The translations under genes were made by a program, and so were the position numbers. The notes below the pieces were generated by a model that saw only the letters and a program-made list of their open reading frames with translations, did no database searches and was not told the origin of the DNA. A DNA stretch of 64,000 nt from Laccaria trichodermophora. Its lineage: Eukaryota > Basidiomycota > Agaricomycetes > Agaricales > Hydnangiaceae. Below, piece after piece: positions 10,838 to 21,518 of this stretch; position 1 is the first letter of the stretch, and each line of letters opens with the position of its first letter. Location of the stretch: contig JACTVC010000012.1 of NCBI GenBank assembly GCA_018417955.1, forward strand, positions 992,001 to 1,056,000, given 5' to 3'.

Positions 10838-12026
10838 TTATATTGGGGGTAAGGCCAAGGGAAAGAATGAAACATACGTTTTCGGTGGAGTGGCAGTTAT
10901 TTTCACGTTGATCAGCGCCACGAAACCGTCCGAGGCGTTAAATCCGTTTACACCGACGGTAATATTGTGGTTTACGGCGTCGTTTGTGTTGGGTAGATAT
11001 CCAGTCAAGTATTGTATATCGCTTTGGTAGGTATAGTTGGCGAACGACGTTGACCCTGAATACGTGGTTCCATTTGTTAGGTTTGCGGTGGGGATTACGG
11101 ATTGTGTTATGTTTCCTATTAGCCAGTCCCTAGTAAGAGCGAGAAGGCTTTGTTGAGGGATGAAGGGAAGGAAGAGGAATAAGAGAGACGTACCTTCCAA
11201 GATTATATCCGTTTGGAACGATATCGTGTTGTTCTAAGCCATGGGATGAGCGTCTGATAAATTTTATAGGGAGAGACGCGAATAACTTACGGGCGATGGG
11301 CATCTCATATGACAGAGCTAAAAATATCGCCCCTGTGTTCGCAGAAGGACCGTCCTGTACCCAGTACCGAAAATGGTTCCCTCCTTGCACGGTCTCCTTG
11401 CACGTACCCAGCTGTGGGTCGCCATAATTCCATCGCATCACTGCCGTCTCGTTCTCTGTTCCAGCATGCCGTCAGCCAAAGACGATTTAAAAAAAAGGGG
11501 CCCTAGCGCTCACTGATACCATTCCCGTCCCCTAGATTTGCCCCTTGGTCCGAGCCAGAATGTTGCCCCAGGCACTCTCCAGAAAAGCCAAATGACCTGC
11601 GTTGTAAAATGAGCAAAACAATAGAGACGCCAGGAACGTAAGTGGACGGACATAAAATAATTCCTTAATCCTCCATTGAGTTGCGCATCTATTAGAACAT
11701 TTGGGTCCGAGTTTCCAGATATAATAGTGTTTATGGGCTCTCCCTGGCCCGCCGGATATGTGCCTGATACTTGCTACATTAAATAGGGTCATTTAGGGTA
11801 AGACAGAAAAGCTTAAAAGTCGAGGTCAACGTACAGTCAGAAAGCTTCCTCCTGCAGATAACGGATTGGCAAAGCCTATTGTAGGGACATTGCGCGTTGA
11901 TGAGGACGATGTGCGGCGCAACATTGGAATCCAAGTGGGTAGGACGAGCTCGGCGAAGGTGGGTGTGCATGCTAGTAAAAGGAGAGCGAGAGTAACTGCT
12001 GGTAGTCGTGGAGTGGTCGTGGTCAT
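10838..12026 (-). CDS. Secreted protein of unknown function
   Basis: Six exons on the minus strand: 11835-12026, 11652-11773, 11520-11596, 11291-11455, 11194-11233 and 10838-11129; all GT-AG with closing phases, about 295 residues. The ATG at 12026 is chosen because it yields a clean signal peptide (MTTTTPRLPAVTLALLLLAC, cleavage after TPTFA, about residue 25). The mature protein is rich in Asn, Thr, Gly and Ser with several N-glycosylation sequons (NGT, NYT, NIT) and no membrane anchor, consistent with an extracellular or wall-associated beta-rich protein. Similar unnamed secreted proteins occur in other agaricomycetes. It is convergent with galectin B; a truncated copy lies behind galectin A. 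Confidence 0.7.
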
Positions 12027-12126
12027 CTTCCAGGACGACGAGGACGATTGTTGAGAAGGAGAAAAGGAGAGAAAGCAACAGGCTTATAGAAAGCAGAGGA
12101 AGAAGAATCCAGCGCCCGTCGATCAT

Positions 12127-12607
12127 TCATTGTATTCAGGGATTACGTAACTTCCATTCCGCGTCAGCGCTTAGCCAGACTTAGCCTCCGTTGTCGCGCG
12201 TCGGGATACCGTACTGGCGAGTCGCGATAACGAAGTATAGGTAGAGAATTTTTTTTTTTAACTCAATGGCAGGGCGGAACAGAGAAAATTAACCCTTGCA
12301 GATCCCAACCTCGAGCTCCGACCGCGTCGGATGCACCTGTCCGTTTCGAATACGCTTGGCACACTTTCGACGTGGTCGCAGAGCGTTGATGACGGTGATG
12401 CAAAGCCGGAGGTACATATCCATGCGTCATGAGGTCGCTATTTCAAGTGACAGTGATCATGATACTAATCTTATTCCGCTCGCTTCTAACGTTTATCGAG
12501 GTCATATGACCAACGTAGGGCACGTCCATATTCATCAAGGAAGGTAGATTATATTTGCATAAATATGCAGTGGGGATTCCACATACTGTGTGCCCCAACG
12601 CCCCGCG
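12127..12607. other. Intergenic between divergent secreted-protein genes
   Basis: Divergent promoter region for the secreted proteins at 10838-12026 and 12608-13418. Contains a T-run near 12251. No gene recognised. Confidence 0.5.
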
Positions 12608-13418
12608 ATGTTCTCCAAAACTGCCCTGTTATTGGCGATCAGCGTCCTCTCCTCAGAAGTAGCTCTCGGGTCGCCCACCCTGGAAGCGAGGCAATCGGCC
12701 GACAATATCGTCTATGTCACCAATGCCGCAGCGTTCTGGTACGTCTCTTCAATGACTGCCTGAAGCAAAGCTGTTAGATCTGGCGCGGGTTAGTATGATC
12801 ATGCCTCGGACCCCACACACCAACATCGGGGACAGCGAGCATCCAGGCGGGATGCAGACATACTGTTCGCCAAGTGGGAAGTACGACTCTTCCCAAGGCC
12901 AGCTTCCCGCAAACTTCTGGAGTAATGTGGAGTTTAAGACGGGCACAAGCTCACGCGGGGCGAGGTTCGCACAACGTTCGTGTCTGTTGTGATTAAGGTG
13001 CCTACAATGCTGAGTGATTAAACGCTGTTTGAAACAGTGACAGGGTGCATCCGACCAGAGACACTGGATCGATTGAACCCCAGTGATGGTGGAGGGCAAT
13101 ATGATTCAAGTGGTGGAGCGGGGGGCCAGGGAAACCCACAAGGGAGTGTCTGTCTTGGGTACGTGGATGGGGCGTCCGTTGTCATGTAGTGTCACTGAAT
13201 ACTCGCAATTGTGCCCAGTTACAACCACTACGTTGAGCTCGTTGAGCCAGGTGATAGGCGCGCGTGCATCAAATGTTGTGATAACTACAACGATTGTCCT
13301 TTGGACAAAGGTTAGTGGTATTTTCTATCGTCGAATAAGAATACTCACTTGAAGGTGAATGATAGACACTCAAGGATGCCCGAATGTTATACAAGGCAAC
13401 TACTTCGATTGTTGGTGA
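12608..13418 (+). CDS. Small cysteine-containing secreted protein
   Basis: Exons 12608-12738, 12794-12975, 13038-13158, 13219-13310 and 13366-13418, all phase-consistent, about 192 residues. A signal peptide (MFSKTALLLAISVLSSEVALG) is followed by a segment ending in a dibasic-like EAR before the mature domain. The mature part contains PHTNIGDSEHPGGMQTYC, LPANFWSNVEFK, a Gly-rich loop (GGGQYDSSGGAGGQGN) and a conserved Cys pattern (CIKCCDNYNDC, QGCPNV), ending NYFDCW. Highly similar unnamed secreted proteins are widespread in agaricomycetes; none has an activity I know. An alternative acceptor at 12778 would create a stop, so 12794 is used. Confidence 0.75.
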
Positions 13419-13730
13419 GGTACATGAAATTCTCGACCTACTCTATTTGCATGCTTCCTTGGACATTGGTGATAATCTTTCGGACTTGAACGATCTTGTG
13501 GACTTGGTTGTGGCTAGGAACAGTTAAACAACATAATAAGCAATGGACGGACTTACAATTCATGATCATGACATGTGGAGGGTCAATCTGTAAACTCAAA
13601 AGAAAAAGAGTGAGCTAGCTAACCGTGAGTTACAATTACACCAAGCTAGACACTCAAATGGGAGGATCTTAAAAGTATGCCGCATGAACGATGCATGGTA
13701 TTATGAGAAGAGCGATACATTCACAGCACG

Positions 13731-15115
13731 TCAGTCCAAAATCTCAATGTCCCCGTAAGGTTTCGCCCTGAAGTACGAGTCGTCGAAATGATGGACACGG
13801 ACGAAACCGTCCTCTCCTCCAGAGGCATAGGACGTCCCTCCTGGGTGAACAGCAATCCTGACGGGACAAAGAAAGGTCAGAAGAGCCCTCAAGAAACGGC
13901 GCAACTCACGTATTGATAGGTCCGAAATGGCCCTTTACACGACCGATTTCTTCTTCAAACACCTTGTGCCAGAACCGCGTTTCGAACTTGCCCTGTCGAG
14001 CAGATGTTGTCGTTACGTTCATGGCTTCTTGACCACCGCCAAGCAGAATCTACAAAGGTATCAGCCATATCTTTAGATACAGTCTGAGATCACTGACATA
14101 TGGCCGATTGGGTGCTAGTGAGGCGCTGTTCAGAGGTGTTTCAGTGTTATAGGTTTTGATGACCATTAAGTTTTTTGTGTCGTGTATCTGTCGGAAGAGT
14201 TAGAAAACAAGTCAAAAGCCTGAGAACGATTAACACACCCGCACAGCCTTATCCTTGCTACTTGTAATGCAATACGTCCTATCCTTGCTAAGCTGCAGAT
14301 CCGTGACCACGTCGCTGTGTGCCCGTTCGTTGTTGTCGATCTCCTCTCCGGATTTTACGTTGAAAAGCGCCACTTTTCCGGATTCGTGCCCGGTGATGAT
14401 GACGTTGGGTGTTAGCGTGAAGGCGCAAACGGTAGCTTTTGATCCGATGGGGTTGAACATGTACAATGGTTCTTTTGATTCTATGTACGAGATCAAGTCA
14501 GAAAAAACTGTTGCCAACGAAGTTCAATGTGAGCATACGCACGATTGGTTCCGTCACCCTCTTTGTTAATGTTGAAAACACGTATTGCGCACTGATGCCC
14601 CATCCGCTGCTCAGTGATACATACGACCTGTGTTCCCTCCTCATTGAACGCTACCCGCTTGACGGCTGTTGGAAACTCCCAGGTGTAAAGACACTTGCCA
14701 GTGGACACTGCCCACAATCGTAAAGTGTTATCAGCGGCACCGGATATCATGAATCTCGACTCCGCTGTTGATATTTTGTCAGAATCGCTCCCAACGAACA
14801 ATAAAAGAGTAACAGCGTACGATCAACATCCAACGTCCACACAGATCCATTATTGCCTGCATACGTCCCTAGCCTCTCTCCGTTATGCGAAAACCACACA
14901 TTGATAACGTTGTCCTTTGAGCACGTAAATAGCAGGTCACCCTCTGCGTTGAACTTGATCTGTGTCAACGATCGTTCGTGACCTGTAAAATAATTGATAA
15001 ATTTGAATGCGCCTTATCGGCCTTTTCTTGTCTGCGAACCTTGTAAAAGTATAGGCCTCTGTATAGTATATCAGCTTTTCGATTCCTTGGTGCATTTACT
15101 TCAGAAACTCGCCAT
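13731..15115 (-). CDS. tif34: Translation initiation factor eIF3 subunit i
   Basis: Eight exons: 15113-15115, 15040-15058, 14821-14982, 14543-14764, 14239-14480, 14098-14187, 13910-14049 and 13731-13857, about 334 residues, the family length. It is a WD40 beta-propeller: [23 protein letters not shown], the eIF3i hallmark [13 protein letters not shown] and [12 protein letters not shown] are visible, and the end [13 protein letters not shown] is typical. eIF3i is a subunit of the cytoplasmic eIF3 complex that binds the 40S ribosome. The N-terminus RPILLQG is preceded by an AG acceptor, so the initiator ATG must come from an upstream exon; the nearest fit is ATG followed by a GC donor (GCGAGT) at 15112, leaving only the start codon in exon 1. 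That first splice is the least certain part. Confidence 0.93.
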
Positions 15116-15989
15116 TTTTCGATGGGAAGGACGGTTTTGGGGCCCTTGTAGATGATTGGAGGGGATAGAGTTTTGTGTGCACGTGGGGTTCCTAATTTGG
15201 ATTTTACTGCTTCATACACCCCATGGGTTCTTCCCTGTTCTTGCCTTCAGAAGAACCCTACTCATATCATTCAGACCAAAGCATGTCCGACTTTCAAGTG
15301 CTGGGAATGATCATCAAATTCAAAGGCGTGCGCTTGAACTCATGCCCCAAATGCCCCCAATGCCGCCAGTATTGAGGCGCCTCAAAATCAAGCAGGGAGC
15401 CCTTCGGTGATCCAAGGAATTCTTCCACATCCCCATCTCGTTTGAGCAGCACTCCCGGACCGGTATTTTCCTATTCTTCGACAGAAGAGCTCCTCCAACC
15501 CATATATACTCGACAAAATAATAGATGGATGGCATAGATGACTTGTACTACTGGGCATACGCGACACAAGCGTCTCCTTCTGGGCCACTGCCCGACAATC
15601 TCCAGGCTCCTCTGACTCGTTGCAAGGGCCAAGAGTGAAGGTGGTCGGGCGACGCGTCCTCTCTGCGGAAAATCAAGATCTTTTATGACGCCTCTTGGCT
15701 ATACAATGACAGATCCGAAACCCTAGAACTGTTGACTCTCCCAAAGCGGAATTGACCTCGGGCATCGGGCAACCACCACATTGATGGCCTTTTACTAAGA
15801 ATATACTTACCAACGCTTCCTACGTTGTAGTATCCCTGGCACAATAATTCAATCGGTGTTCTTGGCCAGCGCTACGTCTTCGTCAGCTGCAACAATGTTT
15901 TTGGCTTCATAAACCCTCCACATCAACCTCTTCAACATTCAACGCACTGCGGCACCCGATCACAACCCAACAATAGCTCCAATAACAGC
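15116..15989. other. Divergent promoter region, no gene seen
   Basis: Lies between eIF3i (minus) and the dehydrogenase gene (plus). Open frames here show no family resemblance. I see no repeat or RNA gene. Confidence 0.5.
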
Positions 15990-16896
15990 ATGCCTTCCTG
16001 GTTAATCACTGGTACAAGCAGGGGTATTGGCCTCAGCATTGTCAACGATCTCGTACGTACTCACCACCACTTTGCCTGCGCCTTTCCCGCACTAACATAT
16101 TATTTCTAGTTGAAAGAGGAGAATAACTTCGTCATCGCCACTGCGCGCGATCTTAGCGCCAAAGGCCTCCAAGAGCTCGCCTCGAAATACCCCAAGACCC
16201 GCCTCGCTCTCGTCGAGCTCAACGTCACTGACGTCGCGAGCATCAAGAAAGCCGCGGAGGGAGTGGCAACGCTCCTTCCCAACGGTCTTGACTACTTAAT
16301 CAACAATGCGGGCATCATGCCACAGCCCATGACTTCCTTCGAGGACCTGTGCGCTCCCTTCTACTGACTTCCCATATATTTAATGCTTATGCTACATCAA
16401 TCTAGTGATCTGAAGCTATTCGCAGACGAACTCAGCTTCAGCACCATCGCCGTTATTCAAGTGACTTCCGCGTTTTTGCCCTTAGTGAAGAAGATCATTT
16501 TCATCACATCTGTTCTTGGGTCACTCGAACTTGGCGGCTCGTGGCCATTCATCACCAACTCCTACTCTATTTCCAAGGCGGCCTTGAACATGTCAGCATC
16601 CCAGTCTACTGTCCTTTCTACTGATACTTTCTCTGACATTTCTATCCGACAGGCTGGCTCGAAAGTGGGGTGCAGTCCTCAAGCACGAAGACGTCACAGT
16701 TGCTCTAGTTCACCCAGGTTGGGTACAGACTGACTTGGGCGACGAGATCAAGGAGTGGATGGAGACGTACGCCAAGAACAGTCCCCAGATCACTACTGCT
16801 CAGTCGTCTGCGGGAGTTCTGGCAGTCGCGAAGAAGGTAACTATTGATTCTACGGCTTCCTTCTTTAACTACGATGGTAGCAAGCTTCCTTTCTGA
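15990..16896 (+). CDS. Short-chain dehydrogenase/reductase
   Basis: Exons 15990-16052, 16110-16348, 16406-16591 and 16653-16896, phases closing, about 243 residues, normal for a classical SDR. The Rossmann glycine motif TGTSRGIG is at residues 8-15, the NNAG motif is present, a serine lies in FITSVLGS, and the catalytic tyrosine and lysine are in SYSISKAALNM. These give an NAD(P)H-dependent oxidoreductase with the standard Ser-Tyr-Lys catalysis. The subfamily resembles the fungal proteins related to the animal C-factor/sniffer carbonyl reductases (PGWVQTDLG, ending FFNYDGSKLPF). The substrate cannot be deduced. No targeting signal, so probably cytosolic. Confidence 0.9.
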
Positions 16897-16971
16897 GCCC
16901 ACTTGACCTGTACTATGATTTCGGACAATGATATGTGTGTACTGCCCCCCAGTCAACTTGCCTAACTAAGA

Positions 16972-17756
16972 TTATTCGCGCTCGGACTCGAAACTCGATC
17001 GTGAAAGGTGGAATGATAAAGAAGTGAGCACAGAGTTGGACTGTTTTGCGTAAACGCGAACTTTGATCTCGAGTGTTCCGGGTGCCGGGGCACCGTTAGC
17101 ATGCATGGCTAAGATGGTGAGAATGGATGGATCCTGAGGACTATTGGGAATACCATTGCCAACATTGCCAACGCTGAGGAAACTACCAGTGTTGCCAATG
17201 CTTCCAACGCTGCCGCTGGTATCGCTGACTCTGCCAGTGGAATCAGATCCCCAACATGTGTTTCGATCGGGGATGATGTGGTATTGGCCCTCGTTGGCAG
17301 CTGCTGGGTTCTCTCCACGTTCATCAAAATGAAGTGTCCGGCGCAAGAGACTGCCGTCTTTCAGATCCATTTCTCTGAGGACGATATCAAAGTAAGGTCG
17401 ATATGGATGTTGTCTTTGCTAGCATTTGCAATACCTAGAGCCTCATCGCCCGTTGCCACCAGCGTGAAGAACCGTGCACGATATGGAGCACGCCCTTGAG
17501 ATGGAGTTTCCTTGATGTCGGAAGGAACGTCATCGATGGTGAAGTCAGAGATCTCAAACAAGGGAGGATGCCAATAAGCTGCGTAAACGTAGGAAGGAGG
17601 AAAAAACTGAGAACGTGGGGGATGGGTCCTTTGATGTTTTGATGTTGCAGCTGAGCGATTGCTTGGCTTGTCGTAGTTTGAGATCATGCGGCGCAAAAAG
17701 TCAGCTATGGATCTCGAAATGCAGTTCTTTATCTGAACCAGGCAGCGCCCCGTCAC
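16972..17756 (-). CDS. Uncharacterised protein, 5' end uncertain
   Basis: Two exons are supported: from about 17720 down to 17435, then 16972-17372, joined by a 62 bp GT-AG intron that keeps the frame (CTA G, then AA ATG GAT). The protein has VYAAYWHPPLFEISDF and RARFFTLVATGDEALE, a Gly/Ser-rich low-complexity loop (NTGSFLSVGNVGNG), then LTILAMHANGAPAPGTLEIKVRVY and a Ser-rich tail. I do not recognise the family. Upstream sequence to 18090 reads partly coding-like (for example a frame starting at the ATG near 18062), and an exon ending at GLYFFDPF could splice at about 17725, but I could not find a set of exons whose phases all close, so the N-terminus is left open. A broken gene is possible. 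Confidence 0.4.
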
Positions 17757-18152
17757 GAAGTCAGGATCATTTGGAAGAAAAACGTTTCACGAAGGGATCA
17801 AAAAAGTAGAGTCCCTGAAAAGGGACGGATCAGTAAGTTTTTCTGCAGAAAAACGGCGAAGAGAGAAAAGTTCAGAAAAAGCGGACAAGTACTACCAAAG
17901 TAGCCCAGCTGAGATAATTTTCTGCAGTGCAGGGTGCGCTCCTGCGTAAAGCCAAATGCCTCAAACATCATAGAACGACGAAATACGACGGCGATGATAA
18001 TGAGGAAAAGAGAACTCACCAACAACATTCTCGTGCACGTGCTGACGAGCTTTTGATGCCATGCGCGCCCATAGTGCGTGACGTTCAAACAGGATATAGC
18101 ACGCCCTTAAACTTCCCCACCTAATGTGGATTTAGGAGGGATGAAGATCCCT

Positions 18153-19209
18153 CTAGGGGCTGCACAAAAGCTCAGAGGGTAAACCTGACATTGATGACCG
18201 AGTCAGTGTGGCAAAAACAGGATGAATAAGAAAGACCGACCAACAGTGTTTCTACCACTAATCGTAAGAATACCTGCGGCGGCCACCATCGCTTTAAGAT
18301 TGGGATGTTCCGGGTATTGAACGACGCTTTGCACCAGCCGTGTAAAGGGGTCATACGACTTGTTCAACGAGTATGAAAGAAACGAGCGTGGCATGAAGCA
18401 AGTACGGCCAAAGTCAATGACCCATAGTCTGCCTGACTCGTCAACTAGAAAGTTGGCAGCGTTCAAGTCGGACGGACACAAAACCAAGTCTTCTTGGGCT
18501 TCCTTGCCGAATTGGACGTCCATAATCCCCCGATATTTGGCTAACTTTTGCAGGAGTGTCAATGAATACTGGGTAGTTGAATTGAGCGAAGGACGTACAC
18601 ATTTAATCTGATGATGGAGATGTTCGACCTTCGGGTATTTGACATCTGACCTGCATTCGACGAAGAAGTCGTGGCCGATAGTTCCGCCACCGATAGGTCC
18701 TGGAGGGGTGCCTGCAGGTACTCGGAGTTCTATGAGTTGCCTGACGGCGGAAACAGCGGCTTTCAGGTCCTCCTCTTGGTATTCGCCTGTGGTAGGTAAC
18801 TTGCGGTCTGCGACTGTCTTGCCTGGGACGAACTCCATGACGATATGCCGACACCACCCGATAGAAAAGATTACGAAGACTTCTGGAACGCGAAAGGTGC
18901 TCGAGGGGTCCACGTTTACGATACGTGCGACATAATCCTGTGTGAGACCTTCGCCTACGGTGAGGTCACCGTATTTAACCCAGTACCGAGGAAAACCCTC
19001 TGTCTGAATGCACAAGCCATTCCCGTAATGAAAACCTGCAGTTTTACACAATCTAGCGATGTCGTCAAGGGATGGAAGGTCTTTTGGGACTTGCTCCGCA
19101 AAATGCTCGATCTTTACGTCTGATTTGACTATGATTGATGTAGGCTAAACAACTGGATGTTGGCCTCACCTTGAACAGAAGCAGATGGAAGGTCTGTTGA
19201 GATTGACAT
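18153..19209 (-). CDS. Aminoglycoside-phosphotransferase-like (APH/kinase-fold) protein
   Basis: Exons 19170-19209, 18599-19119, 18274-18544 and 18153-18184, about 287 residues. The two downstream introns could be read through in frame, but both have good splice signals. The N-lobe shows RYWVKYGDLTVGEG and the linker IVMEFVPGKT; the catalytic loop is LCPSDLNAANFLV and the metal motif VIDFGRT. This is the phosphotransferase-enzyme (APH) family expanded in agaricomycetes, with the usual His of HxDxxxxN replaced (C-P-S-D-L-N). Asp and Asn of the loop and the Asp of DFG are kept, so phosphotransfer is plausible; the substrate is unknown and true drug resistance is unlikely. Start ATG at 19209 gives MSISTDLPSASVQ. 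Confidence 0.75.
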
Positions 19210-19849
19210 GGCTGAACAGCGGAAGGGGCTTGATTGGGGCTTGATGGCTGGAGCTTATTTGTTCGTGTTGATACACTCTCTGAATATATCTTGCCCACAT
19301 CCAACTGGAAAGCTTGACACCTGGAATGCACTGGATCGAGTTCGCAAAAGCTTCTGGTTACTTGCGAACGTCAGGACAATGCGCTCATGCTATGGGGTCT
19401 ATCCGCTGAAAATCTCTTAACTCATGACCGGCTTTTGATGGTGGGACTCAGTTTTCAGCCTTACATCGAACAATCCGCAATCTAATTTCAATCGCGATGT
19501 ATTCACAGGTCGGGGTCGTTTCTAAGAGGCGCTCGAGCTGAAGGAAGGTTCTTGCACTTTCTCGGCCGATGGAAGAAGATAAATGATATGGTCGGGCCTT
19601 TCAAGTTGCCTTGAAGCAAGATGGAAGCTGAAACATAAACAAGGAGACTTCTTTATCCTTTATCCTATGCAACGAATCTGCTATTTTCGCCTTATTAACA
19701 AACAGCCATAGTAGGGAGAGTACAATGCGCCACTTGCTTTGTCGATCCCAAACCTTGGTACAAAAGCCTCAAGGGCCACTGGCTGCAACCTATTTAATGG
19801 AGGACACTCACCCCTTTTCCATATTTTCCAACCGCTTAGACCCCTCAAC
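19210..19849. other. Intergenic, promoter side of two divergent genes
   Basis: Between the APH-like gene (minus) and the BTB gene at 19850 (plus). No supported gene, RNA or repeat. Confidence 0.5.
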
Positions 19850-21055
19850 ATGAGCTCGCCAGAATCTCAAAAGAAATTCGTGTACACGAAACGCGAGACT
19901 CCTTTTTTTGTTCTTGATCTGGAGTATTACAAGGAGGATGGCGACTTCACCATCCTCGTCGAAAGTACTATGTTCAAAGTAGGTCATTCACCATTGGCAA
20001 TACAAGCGGGCTCATGATAACCCCAAGGTGCACCGATTTCTATTGTCGCGTGACTCTTCAGCATTTGCCGACATGTTTCAGGATGCAGTAGCACCTCGAG
20101 TATCTGGTCGCGACGCGACTGAGGAAGGCCCTCTTCTACTGGCTGACTCTTGTGAAGAATTAAGTGCGCTTTGTTGGGCTTTGTACGCACTGTACGTTTC
20201 AAAGTTAGCCCAAGTTAACAATCGTCTAACCGCCATATATATAGCCCGACGGAAGTCATCTTGCAAGAGGATGATTCCACCATCAACATCCCCAAGTTAG
20301 CTAACCTCGCAATCATTGCGAACAAGTACCATTTTGTTTCCTACGAAAGATGGTCGATTGCCGCTCTGGTGAAATGCGCTCAGCGACAAAGCTTTCGTTT
20401 CCTGGAGGCTGCGACGGTCACCCTTCTGCGACAAGTTCTCACCGCTGCAATCTTATGCAACGAACCCGCCCTTCAAGAACAGGTAGAATCCGCATGGATA
20501 TCTCGCCTTCAATGGGATGAAACTATGTCTACTGCAGACGCTCTCGCATTTGGAGAACGGCATGATTTGCGAAGATTCCAAGGGAAGGTTTATTACGAGG
20601 CACTACTGAAGATGAAACCTATCCCTGCGGAAAATTCCACAGCCTTCGCACGACCAGCAATTTCTTTGACCTCGTCACAGGCCGAATGTTTACAACAGGG
20701 CTACTTCTCGCTCTCGAACTACCTCAGAAGGCTTCTTTTTGTCAATCCCCCGCAGATTGTCAAGTGCCCGGCTTGTCCTGACATACACCACGCCTCGATC
20801 TGCAAATTCGAGTGGGATTATCAATGGAGCACTATAGTCTACCTTTTCATGCAGAAAGAAGAGACAGTGAACCCCCGGTCGGCTATCTTAGAAATGCAAA
20901 CTAGAATTAACCAATGCACGAGCACTCATCCAGGCTGCATACAAGCGTCGGCGGTTGGTCTTTCCACGGTTCTCGCTCATTTGGACGCAACGCTACCTGA
21001 CCATTTCCTTGGGCCTATTCCAACATCGAGAGGGTCAGTTCCGGTGCATTCTTGA
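19850..21055 (+). CDS. BTB/POZ domain protein
   Basis: Exons 19850-19978, 20028-20191 and 20245-21055, phase-consistent, 367 residues. The BTB core runs from about residue 15 to 130: LEYYKEDGDFTILVEST, then FKVHRFLLSRDSSAFADMF after the first splice, where the family intron position is conserved. The C-terminal part has the agaricomycete-specific helical region (IPKLANLAIIANKYHFVSYE) and a Cys-rich patch (CPACPDIHHASICKFEW). Such proteins are thought to dimerise through BTB and may recruit Cullin-3 or regulators; the target is unknown. The family is one of the largest in mushroom genomes. It lies 460 bp upstream of a diverged relative in the same orientation. Confidence 0.88.
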
Positions 21056-21518
21056 ACGCCCTCTTCCTGCTCCATTCCCAGTATCTATACCCTTAATCTT
21101 AAGTATCGAGTTGTGGTTACCCTTGCATATCATCATACATTACTAGTCTGCATAATAACATGTCAGTTTGAGTTTTGTTTGTTCTGGAAGTCAACCTTTT
21201 TCCAGAAGTCGTCATCCTTGCACAAACCACCAGCGCTTCCGCCAATTGTGTACACAGGACACACCGTCAAAGAACAATTGGCAATTCGAAGGTGGCCCGA
21301 TCGTGTCATGGGTTCTGGAAGCTTATCTCGTTGCTAGCATCCTGACCAGAGATTTGAGGTATTGTCTTCTTACACAGGCCACCGCCGGGGCCACAGTGCC
21401 ACATTCAATCCCCCTTAATTATTCTATCGGTGGCGATGGCGTCTTATTATAAGGTCGACCTTCTGTTGTCTTTTTATTCTCCACATTTAGTTCCTCTCGC
21501 AGAACGTCGATCATCGTT
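21056..21518. other. Intergenic between two BTB-family genes
   Basis: No supported gene. Short frames only. Confidence 0.45.

Larger units (their letters stand above)
8790..11530. repeat. Segmental duplication, copy 2
   Basis: Second copy of the galectin plus secreted-protein unit described at 6150-7930. This copy keeps the conserved galectin sugar-binding residues and the complete secreted-protein gene (which continues to 12026), so it is probably closer to the ancestral arrangement. Confidence 0.8.

Noticed and set aside
12027..12126. N-terminal extension of the secreted-protein gene from an ATG at 12126
   Set aside because: It is in another frame than the signal peptide that starts at 12026 and does not connect to the downstream exons.
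17798..18062. N-terminal exons for the gene at 16972-17756
   Set aside because: Candidate exons look protein-like, but no combination of donors and acceptors closed all phases without a stop, so they were not included in the model.
13731..19209. A metabolic gene cluster around the dehydrogenase
   Set aside because: The neighbours (eIF3i, an APH-like protein, unknowns) do not form a biosynthetic set; no synthase, P450 or transporter is adjacent.
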